Assembly: GCA_947623955.1 (NCBI GenBank)
Contig: CANQIP010000005.1
Coordinates: 49,204 to 113,203 of the forward strand
Length of the DNA stretch: 64,000 bases
From: an uncultured Clostridia bacterium
GTDB lineage: Bacteria > Bacillota > Clostridia > UBA1381
Direction: 5' to 3'
Position numbers and translations under genes: made by a program
Notes under the pieces: model-generated
Seen by the model: only the letters and a program-made list of their open reading frames with translations
Database searches by the model: none
Told to the model about the DNA's origin: nothing
Shown here: piece after piece, positions 52,734-62,100 of the stretch
How the letters are laid out: each line of letters begins with the position of its first letter
How positions within the stretch are numbered: the stretch's first letter is position 1

Positions 52734-53243
52734 ATGAAAAAAATACTGTCATTTTTATGCGTACTGCTCACGGCGTTGACGCTGATTGCCGGATGCGGCG
52801 CGGACATAACGGTCGGCGATACGTCAAGTTCGCAGTCAGCCATTACCGACCCCGCGGAAATAGGCAAGCATGACGTGTCGCAAAGCGCGCTCAAAAAAGC
52901 GAAGGAACTTGTGGACAAGGACGGCATGTACGTCACTCCGGCGATGGTTGCGGCGTATATTGACACGTTTAACAAGCTGCCGCAGAATTTCATTACAAAA
53001 AAAGAGGCTCAGCAGCTCGGCTGGGACAGCAGCAAAAACCACGTTTCCGACGTTGCGCCGGGCAAGTCGATTGGCGGAGACAGGTTCGGCAATTACGAAA
53101 ACAAGCTGCCCAAAGGGAATTACCGCGAATGTGATATTAACTACACCGGCGGCAAACGCGGCGCGGAGCGCATTATTTTTGACAACGACGGCGACGTGTA
53201 CTACACAAACGACCATTACAACACATTCACACAGCTTTTTTAG
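52734..53243 (+). CDS. Lipoprotein-type barnase ribonuclease
   Basis: 169 residues. Signal peptide with a lipobox (LTLIAGC, C21), an acidic/serine linker to about residue 65, then a complete barnase domain: AAYIDTFNKLPQNFITKKEA, VAPGKSIGGD, and the catalytic residues E132 (YRECDINY), R142, R146 (RGAERII) and H161 (NDHYNTF), matching E73, R83, R87 and H102 of barnase. It cleaves RNA. Unlike secreted barnase, it is predicted to be tethered to the outer membrane face of the cell. Barstar follows after 12 bases. The ribosome site AAGGAGG lies in the tmcAL stop, so it is on that message. Confidence 0.92.
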   Translation: MKKILSFLCVLLTALTLIAGCGADITVGDTSSSQSAITDPAEIGKHDVSQSALKKAKELVDKDGMYVTPAMVAAYIDTFNKLPQNFITKKEAQQLGWDSSKNHVSDVAPGKSIGGDRFGNYENKLPKGNYRECDINYTGGKRGAERIIFDNDGDVYYTNDHYNTFTQLF

Positions 53244-53255
53244 GAGTGATATATT

Positions 53256-53531
53256 ATGAAGATAAGTTATATAAGAAGAATTGACATTGACGGAGAGGAA
53301 ATAAAGAGCGCAAATGATTTCCACGACGCGATAAGTGAAATAACGTCAATCGACGGCTACGGAAGAAATCTCGACGCGCTCTACGACGCGCTCACATCGT
53401 CTGCGGATTTAATCGTGATACATCACACGGATTTGCTCAAAAAAAATCTCGGCGCATATGCCGAGAAGATTTTTGAAGTGCTGGGTGACGCCTCAAAGGC
53501 AAACGACGCGCTCACTGTAATTTATATGTGA
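53256..53531 (+). CDS. Barstar-type ribonuclease inhibitor
   Basis: 91 residues. Barstar fold: IDGEEIKSANDFHDAISE, the inhibitory helix YGRNLDALYDALT with D40 and D44 (equal to D35 and D39 of barstar; Y43 takes the place of W38), and the closing ALTVIYM strand. No signal peptide, so it protects the cytoplasm from unexported barnase. The ribosome site TAGGAGTGA overlaps the barnase stop, so inhibitor and toxin are coupled. Confidence 0.92.
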   Translation: MKISYIRRIDIDGEEIKSANDFHDAISEITSIDGYGRNLDALYDALTSSADLIVIHHTDLLKKNLGAYAEKIFEVLGDASKANDALTVIYM

Positions 53532-54395
53532 TTACACGCCCGCAAAGTCGCGGCGGTATTGCAGCGGCTTTTGCGACGTATGCTTTTTAAACTGTACGAT
53601 AAAGTTGCTCGCGTCCTGAAAACCGCACAGTGACGATATTTCGCCTACTGTGAGATTGGTGGTGCGAAGGTAAATTTTCGCGTTGTTTATGCGGCAGTTC
53701 GTGAGATAATTGTACGGCGTCGTACCCATAATGCGCTTGAATACGCGTATGAAATGGTATTTCGACAGCGGCACGTTTTCCGTAATGTCGTCAATCGCAA
53801 TCGGCTCGCAGAAACGTTTATGTATCGTTTCCACGGCGGACTCCACATACATACTGTGCAGTCCGTTATTTTTTTCGCGCTCGTTCTCGTATCCGTTCTT
53901 AAATAGTATGCAGAAAAGATCATGAATTTCCGATGATGTGTTGAGAGCGTTCATCATTCCGTTTCCTTCAGCCTTTTTTATAATGCTTTCGGACTTCAGG
54001 ATAATCGGCTGCTTGTCGTAAATCTTAACCGAGAAAATTCCGTTCGGGTAGAGCATATCAAAAAAGGCGGGTACACTCTCGCCGTTCATGTGAATCCAGA
54101 CAAATTCCCACTCGCCGCCCGACGTAAAATATTTGTGATTTTTGTGGCAGTCAATGACGGCAGCGCAGCCCTCGCCGAGCTCGACGCGCTCTCCGTCGCT
54201 CACAATACGTCCGCAGCCTTTTACGGTATACATAAAAAGATAGCTGTCATGTTCTCTGCGGCTGACTTCATAATCGGGTTTGGCGTAAAAATGTCCTGCC
54301 TCCATTACGCAAAAAGGGAGCGCGCGAATATTCTGCGCCGGCGTCGCAGTAACCCACACAGACTCATCGCTGATGCTCTCGTTATATTTCCCCAT
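53532..54395 (-). CDS. AraC-family transcriptional regulator
   Basis: 287 residues: a cupin sensor domain (about 20-160, FMYTVKGCGRIVSDG, CAAVIDCHKNHKYF) and a double HTH (about 190-285, PIAIDDITENVPLSKYHFIRVFK and LTVGEISSLCGFQDASNFIVQFK, landmarks DDITENVPLSKYHF and VGEISSLCGFQD). I chose the ATG at 54395 because GAGAGG lies nine bases upstream; the ATG three codons earlier touches that site. Its stop abuts the barstar stop with no space and no terminator. Target genes are not evident; no sugar gene is adjacent. Confidence 0.9.
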   Translation of the reverse strand: MGKYNESISDESVWVTATPAQNIRALPFCVMEAGHFYAKPDYEVSRREHDSYLFMYTVKGCGRIVSDGERVELGEGCAAVIDCHKNHKYFTSGGEWEFVWIHMNGESVPAFFDMLYPNGIFSVKIYDKQPIILKSESIIKKAEGNGMMNALNTSSEIHDLFCILFKNGYENEREKNNGLHSMYVESAVETIHKRFCEPIAIDDITENVPLSKYHFIRVFKRIMGTTPYNYLTNCRINNAKIYLRTTNLTVGEISSLCGFQDASNFIVQFKKHTSQKPLQYRRDFAGV

Positions 54396-54422
54396 TATTA
54401 TCATCCTCTCTTATTTCATAAT

Positions 54423-54451
54423 ATTATACCACATTTGTATAAAAAAATCAA
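54423..54451 (-). promoter_or_regulatory. Promoter of the AraC gene at 53532
   Basis: Minus-strand TTGATT (54451-54446) and TATAAT (54428-54423), 17-bp spacer, TGG extended -10. Confidence 0.82.
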
Positions 54452-54653
54452 TCAGTTAATATTTTATAGCAATTATACATGATACTCGTTGTCAAAACAT
54501 GATATATCACGGTGTGTTCAATAAAAGAAATTTATATTATGTAAAATTTGCACGAAAAAAAGCACAATTTTGCGCGGACGGTCGGCAAGACGGCAGGAAT
54601 GTTTGTATAATGTTTTTATGATTTATGTTTTCGTATTGCAACGAAAATTTAAC

Positions 54654-54682
54654 TTGTCTGCCCGCGTGTTTGGGAGTATAAT
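54654..54682 (+). promoter_or_regulatory. Promoter of the tyrosine recombinase gene
   Basis: TTGTCT at 54654-54659 and TATAAT at 54677-54682, 17-bp spacer. Confidence 0.8.
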
Positions 54683-54706
54683 TATATTTGAAACGGAGAT
54701 GTTATT

Positions 54707-55753
54707 ATGAGCAAGCATGCGAGACTTATGAATTTTTTGTCGAACCTGCCCGATTTCGTTTTTGACTACATAGAAATTTCGTACAGCGGCGAAAGCATTA
54801 ACACGCAAATCGGTTACAGCATTGATATAAAAACGTTTCTCGAATACCTCAAACAGTTCAAATTCAAGGACATTGAGCATCTCGAGGACTTTACTCTTGC
54901 GCACATGGAGCAGGTCACGCTCAGGGATTTAAACGCGTTCACGGCGTACCTAAAGGAATATGAGACGGACACGGTTACGATTGACGGCAGACACGTTAAG
55001 CGTGTGCGCAAAAACAGCGCGTACGGCATTAACCGCAAGCTTTCGGGTATACGCGGTCTGTTCGCGTACCTGTACAAAAACGACTTGATTTCGCAGAACG
55101 TGACGGACAAGCTTGATTTTAAGAAGATACATCAAAAGATGAAACGTCCGCTGACAACGCAGGAAACGATTGATTTGCTTGACGTTATTTACAACGGCGA
55201 GAAGTATTACGAGGGGCGCGACCTCACCGAGTACAACAACCGCAAGCTGCGTGACATCGCGCTGTTTACGGCGTACCTCGGCACGGGCTGCCGCGTCAGC
55301 GAACTTATAAACCTCGACGTGAAGGACGTGAGTTTTGATACCTCGTCGTTCGTCGTAACGCGTAAGGGCGGCGACGAGCAGGAAATATTTATGCCGGTGC
55401 AGGTGGAGAACGAGCTTTACAATTACATGCAGGAACGGGCTGAAAACAAGAACGCGAAGGACGACGCGCTGTTTTTGAGCCGTCTCGGCAAGCGCATGAC
55501 GGCGCAGGGCGTGGAAAAGCTTTTAAAAAAATACTGCGCGACGGTCGGCATATACGACAGCGACAAGGCGCGTCCGCACGCTCTCAGGCGAACGTTCGCG
55601 TGTAATCTTATAGCCGACGGCGTGGATATAAAAATGGTAGCCGAGCTTATGGGGCATAAAAATATCGAGGTCACGCACCGCTACTACACGCAGTACGCCG
55701 TTGAAAAACGCAAAGAGGTCATGCGCGGATTTGATATTAAGGGAAAGAGGTAA
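54707..55753 (+). CDS. Tyrosine recombinase, XerC/D-like
   Basis: 348 residues: N-terminal SAM-like core-binding domain (about 20-130) with DFTLAHMEQVTLRDL, and a catalytic domain with R196 (GCRVSEL), K220 (TRKGGDEQ), H291 and R294 (RPHALRRTF), H317 (MGHKNIE) and nucleophile Y327 (HRYYTQY). All catalytic residues are present. It could resolve chromosome dimers or be the integrase of a small element; it is alone, with no excisionase or att site that I can see. In gut Clostridia solitary Xer-type genes of this size are common. Own promoter and terminator. Confidence 0.9.
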   Translation: MSKHARLMNFLSNLPDFVFDYIEISYSGESINTQIGYSIDIKTFLEYLKQFKFKDIEHLEDFTLAHMEQVTLRDLNAFTAYLKEYETDTVTIDGRHVKRVRKNSAYGINRKLSGIRGLFAYLYKNDLISQNVTDKLDFKKIHQKMKRPLTTQETIDLLDVIYNGEKYYEGRDLTEYNNRKLRDIALFTAYLGTGCRVSELINLDVKDVSFDTSSFVVTRKGGDEQEIFMPVQVENELYNYMQERAENKNAKDDALFLSRLGKRMTAQGVEKLLKKYCATVGIYDSDKARPHALRRTFACNLIADGVDIKMVAELMGHKNIEVTHRYYTQYAVEKRKEVMRGFDIKGKR

Positions 55754-55778
55754 AAAGCGTATCTTGCGATACGCTTTT
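55753..55778. terminator. Terminator between xer and the CHAP gene, both strands
   Basis: AAAAGCGTATC-TTGC-GATACGCTTTT, symmetric with T or A on each side; serves the convergent recombinase and CHAP genes. Confidence 0.88.
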
Positions 55779-55798
55779 CCTGATATATGATGTTTCTG

Positions 55799-57259
55799 CT
55801 ACTGTGCCAGCGGTTTCATTCCCATGAGGCTGTCCCATACGAATACTCTCGCGTTCGCACCATGGGAGTAGGTTTTTGTTTCCCGTGCAGCAAATATTTC
55901 ATTTTTTATATTAATATCCTTTATTGTTCCATTCATATAATTGGCAATGATTACTACCACGGACTGTTGATTATCAGTGTTGTTGCGAACAATCGATTGG
56001 CTATTTTCATAAATGACATTAAAATCAGTAGTTGGTCTGTCACTATTTGGAATTGAGAAGGAAATAGTGCCGCTAAATGTATAATTTCTAAAATTGTCGT
56101 TAATTCCCGCTACATTGGCGGTGTAATTTCCTGCAGGCAAATTAACATTATAGTGTGTATCTTTTGTCGCCCATATAGTTTTGATTATATTTCCGTTTTC
56201 CATTATTCTTAAATCATAATAGTGAGCATTATCTACGGGTTCCCACGAAAATACAGCATTATTTATATAATTATTATCTATGGCAACCTTTAATGTAGGT
56301 TTTGGAATTGTCGGTAAGGATAATTTCCAAATTTGAAATTTTTGTGCCGGAGTATCATTGCTTGTCCACATTTGAATATTTGCACCTTCCGCAGATGAAT
56401 TGTCGGCTAAATCAAGTACACAATCTGTACATTTTGCTCTTAATTTGTAAGCTCCGCTTTTTCCATACACATACCATAACTGGGCGCTGTTACCGCTATA
56501 ATCATTCATATGTACATTCGTACCTGCCTCTTTCCCAAAATTATGCACTTCCATACAACGCCCGTCTTTTACTGACGTTATTTTATATGAGTTGTCACTT
56601 TGTTTACTAAAATACCATATTTGATTTGCCTTTCCTGTTTCCGTTCTGCTTGTTATATTCCAGTCATTATCATATGTCAAATGTTTCCATGCTGCGGTAT
56701 TAATTATATATGCGTAAAAGCTATCACCAAGATTTACAGGCTGCTCCTCTCCGTCCCAATTTCCGATATAAATATATCCCAAAAAGCGCAAACTGCTATC
56801 GTATGAGCCGTTTTTCGGTATAGTTACTCTACGCCAATTAACACCGCCGTAATTGGACTCTGAAATTGTAATGTTATTTCCGCTTATTGCCTCAACAACC
56901 GCTACGTGTCCAGTATTATTGTCATAATGATCCCAACAAGCTATTGCTCCCAATTTCGGTTCAGAGCCATATGAATAATACCCGTGTGATTTGTTATAAC
57001 TATACCATTGTCCGGCATTTCCCGTACACAACGACGGTTTTGTCCCCAACAACTCATACGCTCTGCCCCAAGCATATGCCGTGCAGTTTGGCATACCGTA
57101 TCCGCTTTGATAGAAAATATTATCTGAATAATAATGATAATCACTGCTGCTCGGAGCGCTTGTCCTCGGTGAAAAACTCGCAGCCTGCACGGTAAATCCG
57201 CCAAAGCACACAAATATAATTTCAAACAGCATTATCCACGATAAAATTCTTTTTTTCAT
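55799..57259 (-). CDS. Secreted CHAP hydrolase with ricin-B lectin domain
   Basis: 486 residues. Signal peptide (KKRILSWIMLFEIIFVCFGG), CHAP domain (about 40-165) with C59 (MPNCTAYAWGRA) and H118 (TGHVAVVEA), a ricin-type beta-trefoil (about 178-310, QxW-type repeats QIWYF, QLWYV, FQIWKL) and a fibronectin-like region after 320. CHAP enzymes cut peptidoglycan stem peptides or amide bonds; the trefoil should bind sugar. Base use is far more A+T-rich than the neighbours (many AAT, TAT, TTA), so it was probably acquired. A divergent XRE regulator with two operators controls it. Confidence 0.88.
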   Translation of the reverse strand: MKKRILSWIMLFEIIFVCFGGFTVQAASFSPRTSAPSSSDYHYYSDNIFYQSGYGMPNCTAYAWGRAYELLGTKPSLCTGNAGQWYSYNKSHGYYSYGSEPKLGAIACWDHYDNNTGHVAVVEAISGNNITISESNYGGVNWRRVTIPKNGSYDSSLRFLGYIYIGNWDGEEQPVNLGDSFYAYIINTAAWKHLTYDNDWNITSRTETGKANQIWYFSKQSDNSYKITSVKDGRCMEVHNFGKEAGTNVHMNDYSGNSAQLWYVYGKSGAYKLRAKCTDCVLDLADNSSAEGANIQMWTSNDTPAQKFQIWKLSLPTIPKPTLKVAIDNNYINNAVFSWEPVDNAHYYDLRIMENGNIIKTIWATKDTHYNVNLPAGNYTANVAGINDNFRNYTFSGTISFSIPNSDRPTTDFNVIYENSQSIVRNNTDNQQSVVVIIANYMNGTIKDINIKNEIFAARETKTYSHGANARVFVWDSLMGMKPLAQ

Positions 57260-57276
57260 AAAAGCACCTCCTGTTT

Positions 57277-57295
57277 TGACATCTACTGAATGTCA
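57277..57295. promoter_or_regulatory. XRE operator copy 1
   Basis: TGACATCTACTGAATGTCA, a 19-bp near-palindrome (TGACA and TGTCA arms, nine-base centre) just downstream of the expected CHAP gene start point. Confidence 0.75.
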
Positions 57296-57306
57296 ATATT
57301 ATATGT

Positions 57307-57335
57307 ATTATAGCATATAATAAAGCAAATGACAA
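57307..57335 (-). promoter_or_regulatory. Promoter of the CHAP gene
   Basis: Minus-strand TTGTCA (57335-57330) and TATAAT (57312-57307), 17-bp spacer, TGC extended -10. The -35 lies inside operator copy 2. For the XRE gene, TATAAT at 57316-57321 is a possible -10 with a poor -35. Confidence 0.72.
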
Positions 57336-57348
57336 GTACTAAATGTCA
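57330..57348. promoter_or_regulatory. XRE operator copy 2
   Basis: TGACAAGTACTAAATGTCA, the second 19-bp copy, sharing TGACAnnnACTnAATGTCA with copy 1. The centres are 53 bp apart, five helical turns, so both face the same side of the DNA. Confidence 0.75.
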
Positions 57349-57362
57349 AAACGGAGGTGTTT

Positions 57363-57611
57363 ATGTTTAAAAATAAGTCGGAAAACGGGAAATTAAATAT
57401 CTGCGGTGAAAATGTTGCCAAATACAGACTTCTTATGCAGCCCAGAATGTCGCAGCGCGCACTCGCGGATAAACTGCAAATTTTGGGTATTGATGTTGAT
57501 AAAAACGCAATACAGCGAATTGAATGCGGAAAGCGATTTGTTACAGATATTGAAATAGTCGCTTTGGCAAAAGCTTTGAATGTTGATATTCACAGTTTGC
57601 TGACAAATTGA
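57363..57611 (+). CDS. XRE-family regulator
   Basis: 82 residues, essentially one helix-turn-helix of the Cro/CI type: NVAKYRLLMQPRMSQRALADKLQ, then KNAIQRIECGKRFVTDIEIVALAKALNV. The recognition region has the extra loop (GIDVDKN) typical of small XRE proteins. I chose the ATG at 57363 with GGAGG five bases upstream. It most likely binds the two 19-bp sites in its own upstream region and represses the CHAP gene and itself. Base use is A+T-rich like the CHAP gene. Confidence 0.86.
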   Translation: MFKNKSENGKLNICGENVAKYRLLMQPRMSQRALADKLQILGIDVDKNAIQRIECGKRFVTDIEIVALAKALNVDIHSLLTN

Positions 57612-57639
57612 AAAACGGCGCGGTAATCCGTGCCGTTTT
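57612..57639. terminator. Terminator between the XRE gene and gltD, both strands
   Basis: AAAACGGCgCGG-TAAT-CCGtGCCGTTTT directly after the XRE stop; T-runs on both strands. Confidence 0.85.
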
Positions 57640-57648
57640 CATATTGTT

Positions 57649-59103
57649 TTATTTCATCAAATATTCGTCTACCGCCGCCGCGACCTCTCTGCCCTCGCGT
57701 ATCGCCCAGACAACGAGGCTCTGTCCTCTGCGGCAGTCGCCCGCCGCGAACACTCCTCTAAGACTCGTCTTGTGGTCGGTTTCCTTCGCGCTTATATTGC
57801 TCCTTGCGTCGGTTTCGAGCGTGAGCTGACGGAGTAAGTCCTGCTCGGGTCCCAAAAAGCCCATAGCGATAAGCACAAGCTCGCAGTCGCGCACCTGCTC
57901 CGTTCCCTTTACGGGCACGGGCGAACCCGTTGACCAGTCAACCTGCACGGTATGCACCGCCTTGACGCGTCCTTTTTCGTCGCCCTCGATTTTCGTTACC
58001 GTGGTGGTGTACTCGCGCGGGTCGTGACCGTAAAGCTCTATTGCCTCTTCCTGACCGTAATCCGTCTTTTTAACTCTGGGCCATTCGGGCCACGGATTGT
58101 TCGGAAGTCTGTCCTCCGACATTTCGGGCATGATTTCAAGCTGCGTAACGCTCTTGCAGCCGTGACGGATCGACGTGCCCACGCAGTCCGTACCAGTGTC
58201 GCCGCCGCCTATCACGATAACATTTTTACCCTCCGCGCTTATGTACTTTCTGTCCTCCAGATTGCTGTCCAAAAGGCTCTTTGTGTTGGCTTTCAAAAAG
58301 TCAACGGCGTAATGCACGCCCTTTAAGTCCGCGCCGGGGACGGTAAGCGGTCTCGGGTTTGCCGCGCCGGTGCAGAGCACTACCGCGTCAAATTCGTTTA
58401 CAAGCTTTACAGCCGGATAGTTCTTGCCTATCTCGGAGTTTAAGCGGAACGTTACACCCTCTTTCTGCATGAGGTCTACGCGCCTTTGTACCACGGATTT
58501 GTCGAGTTTCATGTTCGGTATGCCGTACATCAGAAGTCCGCCGGCTCTGTCCTCGCGTTCAAACACCGTTACGCGGTGTCCCATTTGGTTGAGCATATCG
58601 GCAGCCGCAAGACCCGAAGGCCCGCTGCCGACTACCGCGACGCGCTTTTCCGTCGATTTCTCGGGTATGCGCGGCACGACCTTACCCTCGGCGAACATTG
58701 TGTCTATTATGTGGCACTCGATGTTTCTCACCGTTACCGCCGGATCGTGCATACCGAGCGTACACGAGCCTTCGCAAAGCGCGGGGCATACGCGTCCCGT
58801 AAATTCGGGGAAACTGCTCGTGAGCGACAAGCGTCTGTACGCCTCCTCGATATTGCCTTGGTACACGAGGTCGTTCCACTCGGGTATGAGGTTATTCAGC
58901 GGGCAGCCTATCGACGTGCGTCCGACCTGCACGCCCGCGTGGCAGAACGGTATGCCGCAGTCCATGCAGCGCGCCCCCTGCAGGCGCAGTTTCTCTATGT
59001 CAAAATGCGTGTGAAATTCATCCCAGTCATTTATTCTCTCCTTCGGAGGTCTGTCCGCCGGGAGCTGTCTTTCATATTCCAAAAATCCTGTCGGTTTTCC
59101 CAT
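57649..59103 (-). CDS. gltD: Glutamate synthase small subunit
   Basis: Feeds NADPH electrons to GltB. 484 residues. Fe-S motifs CMDCGIPFCHAG, CPLNNLIPEWNDL and CEGSCTLGM in the first 105 residues; FAD fold VAVVGSGPSGLAAADMLNQMGHRV; NADPH fold VIGGGDTGTDCVGTSIRHG; end with AAGDCRRGQSLVVWAIREGR. It starts 18 bases behind gltB. The paralogue at 5244 belongs to NfnAB. Confidence 0.96.
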   Translation of the reverse strand: MGKPTGFLEYERQLPADRPPKERINDWDEFHTHFDIEKLRLQGARCMDCGIPFCHAGVQVGRTSIGCPLNNLIPEWNDLVYQGNIEEAYRRLSLTSSFPEFTGRVCPALCEGSCTLGMHDPAVTVRNIECHIIDTMFAEGKVVPRIPEKSTEKRVAVVGSGPSGLAAADMLNQMGHRVTVFEREDRAGGLLMYGIPNMKLDKSVVQRRVDLMQKEGVTFRLNSEIGKNYPAVKLVNEFDAVVLCTGAANPRPLTVPGADLKGVHYAVDFLKANTKSLLDSNLEDRKYISAEGKNVIVIGGGDTGTDCVGTSIRHGCKSVTQLEIMPEMSEDRLPNNPWPEWPRVKKTDYGQEEAIELYGHDPREYTTTVTKIEGDEKGRVKAVHTVQVDWSTGSPVPVKGTEQVRDCELVLIAMGFLGPEQDLLRQLTLETDARSNISAKETDHKTSLRGVFAAGDCRRGQSLVVWAIREGREVAAAVDEYLMK

Positions 59104-59121
59104 TGTAATCAGCCTCCTTCC

Positions 59122-62100
59122 TTACGCAACTTCTATCTTCTTGCCGGTCACGTTCTCGAACGCCATAAGCATCGCCGTGTCGCGGTCTGTACCCTTTGAA
59201 AGCTCGTCGTTAAGCACGGTTATGACCTTCTTGTAATCTCTCGGTATTACCTTTACGAAACGCTTTAATTCGCTCTCCCAGTTGTCGAGAATAAATTTCG
59301 CGGCATCGCTTTCGGTGTACTCGTAATGCTTTTCTATCATCGCGCGGAGCGTTTCCTCGTCCTTTTTGCCGAGTTTTTCAAGCAGCACAAGTTCCTTGTT
59401 GCAGTTCTTGTCAAGACTCTTGTTTTTGTCGTACACGTAAGCCGTACCGCCCGACATACCGGCTGCGAAGTTTCTGCCCGTCTCGCCTATCACTGCGACG
59501 CATCCGCCGGTCATGTACTCGCAGCCGTGGTCGCCTATACCCTCGACTACCGCCGTCATGCCGCTGTTGCGCACGCAGAAACGTTCGCCGGCTATGCCGC
59601 GTATGTACGCCTCGCCCTTTATCGCGCCGTAAAACGCGACGTTTCCGATAATTACGTTCTCGCTCGGATCAAACCGCGAGTCGGCGGGAGGTACGACTAT
59701 AATTTTACCGCCCGACAAGCCCTTTCCGATGTAGTCGTTGCTGTCGCCCTCAAGCTTAAGCGTCACGCCCGACGCGAGGAACGCGCCGAAACTCTGTCCC
59801 GCGCTGCCGACAAAGTGCAGCTTTATGCTGTCGTCGGGAAGTCCTTCCTCGCCGTGAGCGCGCGTTATTTCGGACGACAGTATCGTTCCCGTAACGCGGT
59901 CGATATTCGTTATTTCAAGCTTAGCCTCAATCTTTTTACCGTCGTACACCGCGCCTCGGCATATACGCAGGAGCGTGTTCGCGTCAAGCGTTTTGCCGAG
60001 TTCGTGATCCTGGTCGAGATTGTGGTAACGCTCGAAGTCGTTGGAGCATATCTTCGGCTGGTACAGGAGCGACGACAAATCGACCTCCTTAGCCTTCCAG
60101 TTGTCCTCTATCTTCTTCTGGTTCAGTCTCTCGACGTGACCTATCATCTCGTTTACGGTCTTTACACCGATTTTCGCCATCCACTCTCTCAAATCCTGCG
60201 CGATAAAGCGCATGAAGTTCTCTACGTACTCCGGCTTACCCGCGAAACGCTTACGAAGTTTCGGGTTCTGCGTCGCGACGCCGACGGGACACGTGTCGAG
60301 GTTACATACCCTCATCATTACGCATCCTATCGCAATCAGCGGTCCCGTGGCAAAACCGAATTCCTCCGCGCCGAGCAGCGCGGCAACGGCTACGTCGCGC
60401 CCCGTAAGCAGCTTACCGTCCGTTTCTATAACGACCCTGTTGCGGAGATTGTTCATAAGGAGAGCCTGGTGCGTTTCGGCAACGCCGAGTTCCCACGGAA
60501 GTCCGGCGTGTCTTACGCTCGTTCTCGGAGCCGCGCCCGTGCCGCCGTCGTAGCCCGACACGAGTATTACGTCGGCGCGTCCCTTCGCAACGCCGACGGC
60601 GATCGTGCCTACGCCCGCCTCGGAGACAAGCTTTACAGTTACGCGAGCGTCACGGTTCGCGTTTTTGAGGTCGTGGATAAGCTGCGCCAAATCCTCTATC
60701 GAATATATATCGTGGTGCGGCGGGGGTGAGATAAGTCCCACGCCCGGCGTGGAGTGACGAGTTTTCGCTATCCACGGATAGACCTTCGCGCCCGGAAGGT
60801 GTCCGCCCTCGCCCGGCTTTGCGCCCTGCGCCATTTTTATCTGTATTTCCTTCGCGTTGTTCAGGTAGTTTATATGCACTCCGAATCTTCCCGACGCGAC
60901 CTGTTTTATCGCGGAGCAGCGCAGGTCGCCGTTTTTGTCGGGGGTGAAACGTTCTCTGTCCTCGCCGCCCTCGCCGCTGTTCGACTTACCGCCGAGACGG
61001 TTCATCGCTATGGCGAGACACTCGTGCGCCTCTTTACTGATTGAGCCGTAGGACATTGCGCCCGTCTTAAAGCGTTTTACTATGCTCTCGACGCTCTCGA
61101 CCTCGTCGATCGCGATAGGCTTGTCGATCGTGCTTATATCGAGCATACCGCGTATCGTGCATTGGTGCTGTCTGTGCGAGTCCATTTCGGCTGCGTATTC
61201 CTTGTACAGCTTGTAGTCGCCCGTGCGGCAGGCTCTCTGCAGCTTGTATATGCTTTCGGGGTTGAACATATGGTACTCGCCCTTTGCGCGCCACTTATGC
61301 TCGCCGCCCGTTTTGAGCGCCTTTTTGCCCGTCACCTTGTCGAACGCCTCTTTGTGGCGCAGCAAAGCCTCCTTCTGTATGTGGCCGAGACCTATGCCGC
61401 CTATACGCGTCGTGGTGCCGGTAAAATACTTTTCGACAACGCTTTCCGTAATGCCGAGCGCCTCGAATATCTGCGCGCCCTGATATGACTGGATCGTGGA
61501 TATGCCCATTTTGGACATTACCTTTACTATGCCGTGGGTGCAAGCGTCGTTAAACCGCTTTACGCCCTCGTCGTACGATACGCTTATAAGTTTCTGCCCG
61601 CAAAGTTCCTCTATCGCCTCATACGCCATGTACGGGTTCACGCCGTTTACGCCGTAGCCTATGAGACACGCAAAATGATGCACCTCACGCGGCTCGCCCG
61701 TTTCGAGTACGATCGACGTTTTAATGCGCGTACCCCTGCGGATAAGGTGGTGGTGAAGTCCCGACGCGGCAAGCAGCGCGGGTATCGGGGCTTTGTCCTT
61801 GCTCACGCCCTTGTCGGACAGGATTATTATGTTGTAGCCGTTCTCTATCGCGATGTCGGCAGCCTCGAATATTGTTTCGAGCGCGGCCTCCATATCGTCC
61901 TCGCGGCGAGTGCTGAACAGCATCGGTATCGTTATCGACTTAAAGCCCTCGAGGTCTATCGCGCGGAGTTTTTGAAGTTCCTCGTTTGTGAGTATCGGGC
62001 TTAACGCTCTCACCTTGCGGCAGTTAAGTTCCGACGATGTGAGAAGGTTCTGCTCACATCCGAAAAGCGTGTAGGTGGACGTTACGATCTGCTCTCTTAT

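Larger units (their letters stand above)
54396..54706. other. 311-bp gene-free, A+T-rich region
   Basis: Holds two outward-facing promoters (54423-54451 minus, 54654-54682 plus). Between them, 54455-54650 is A+T-rich with no reading frame, strong hairpin or repeat I can support. Confidence 0.7.

Noticed and set aside
33461..54514. TATATCACGGTG at 33461-33472 and 54503-54514, both near AraC genes
   Set aside because: A shared 12-mer is expected by chance many times in 64 kb, and the second copy is not at a promoter.
54707..55753. Integrase of a complete mobile element
   Set aside because: No excisionase, replication or mobilisation gene, no transposase, and no direct repeats that I could find at possible borders.
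59326..60729. Plus-strand frame of 467 codons opposite gltB
   Set aside because: Shadow of the conserved glutamate synthase; no start signal and no recognisable motif.
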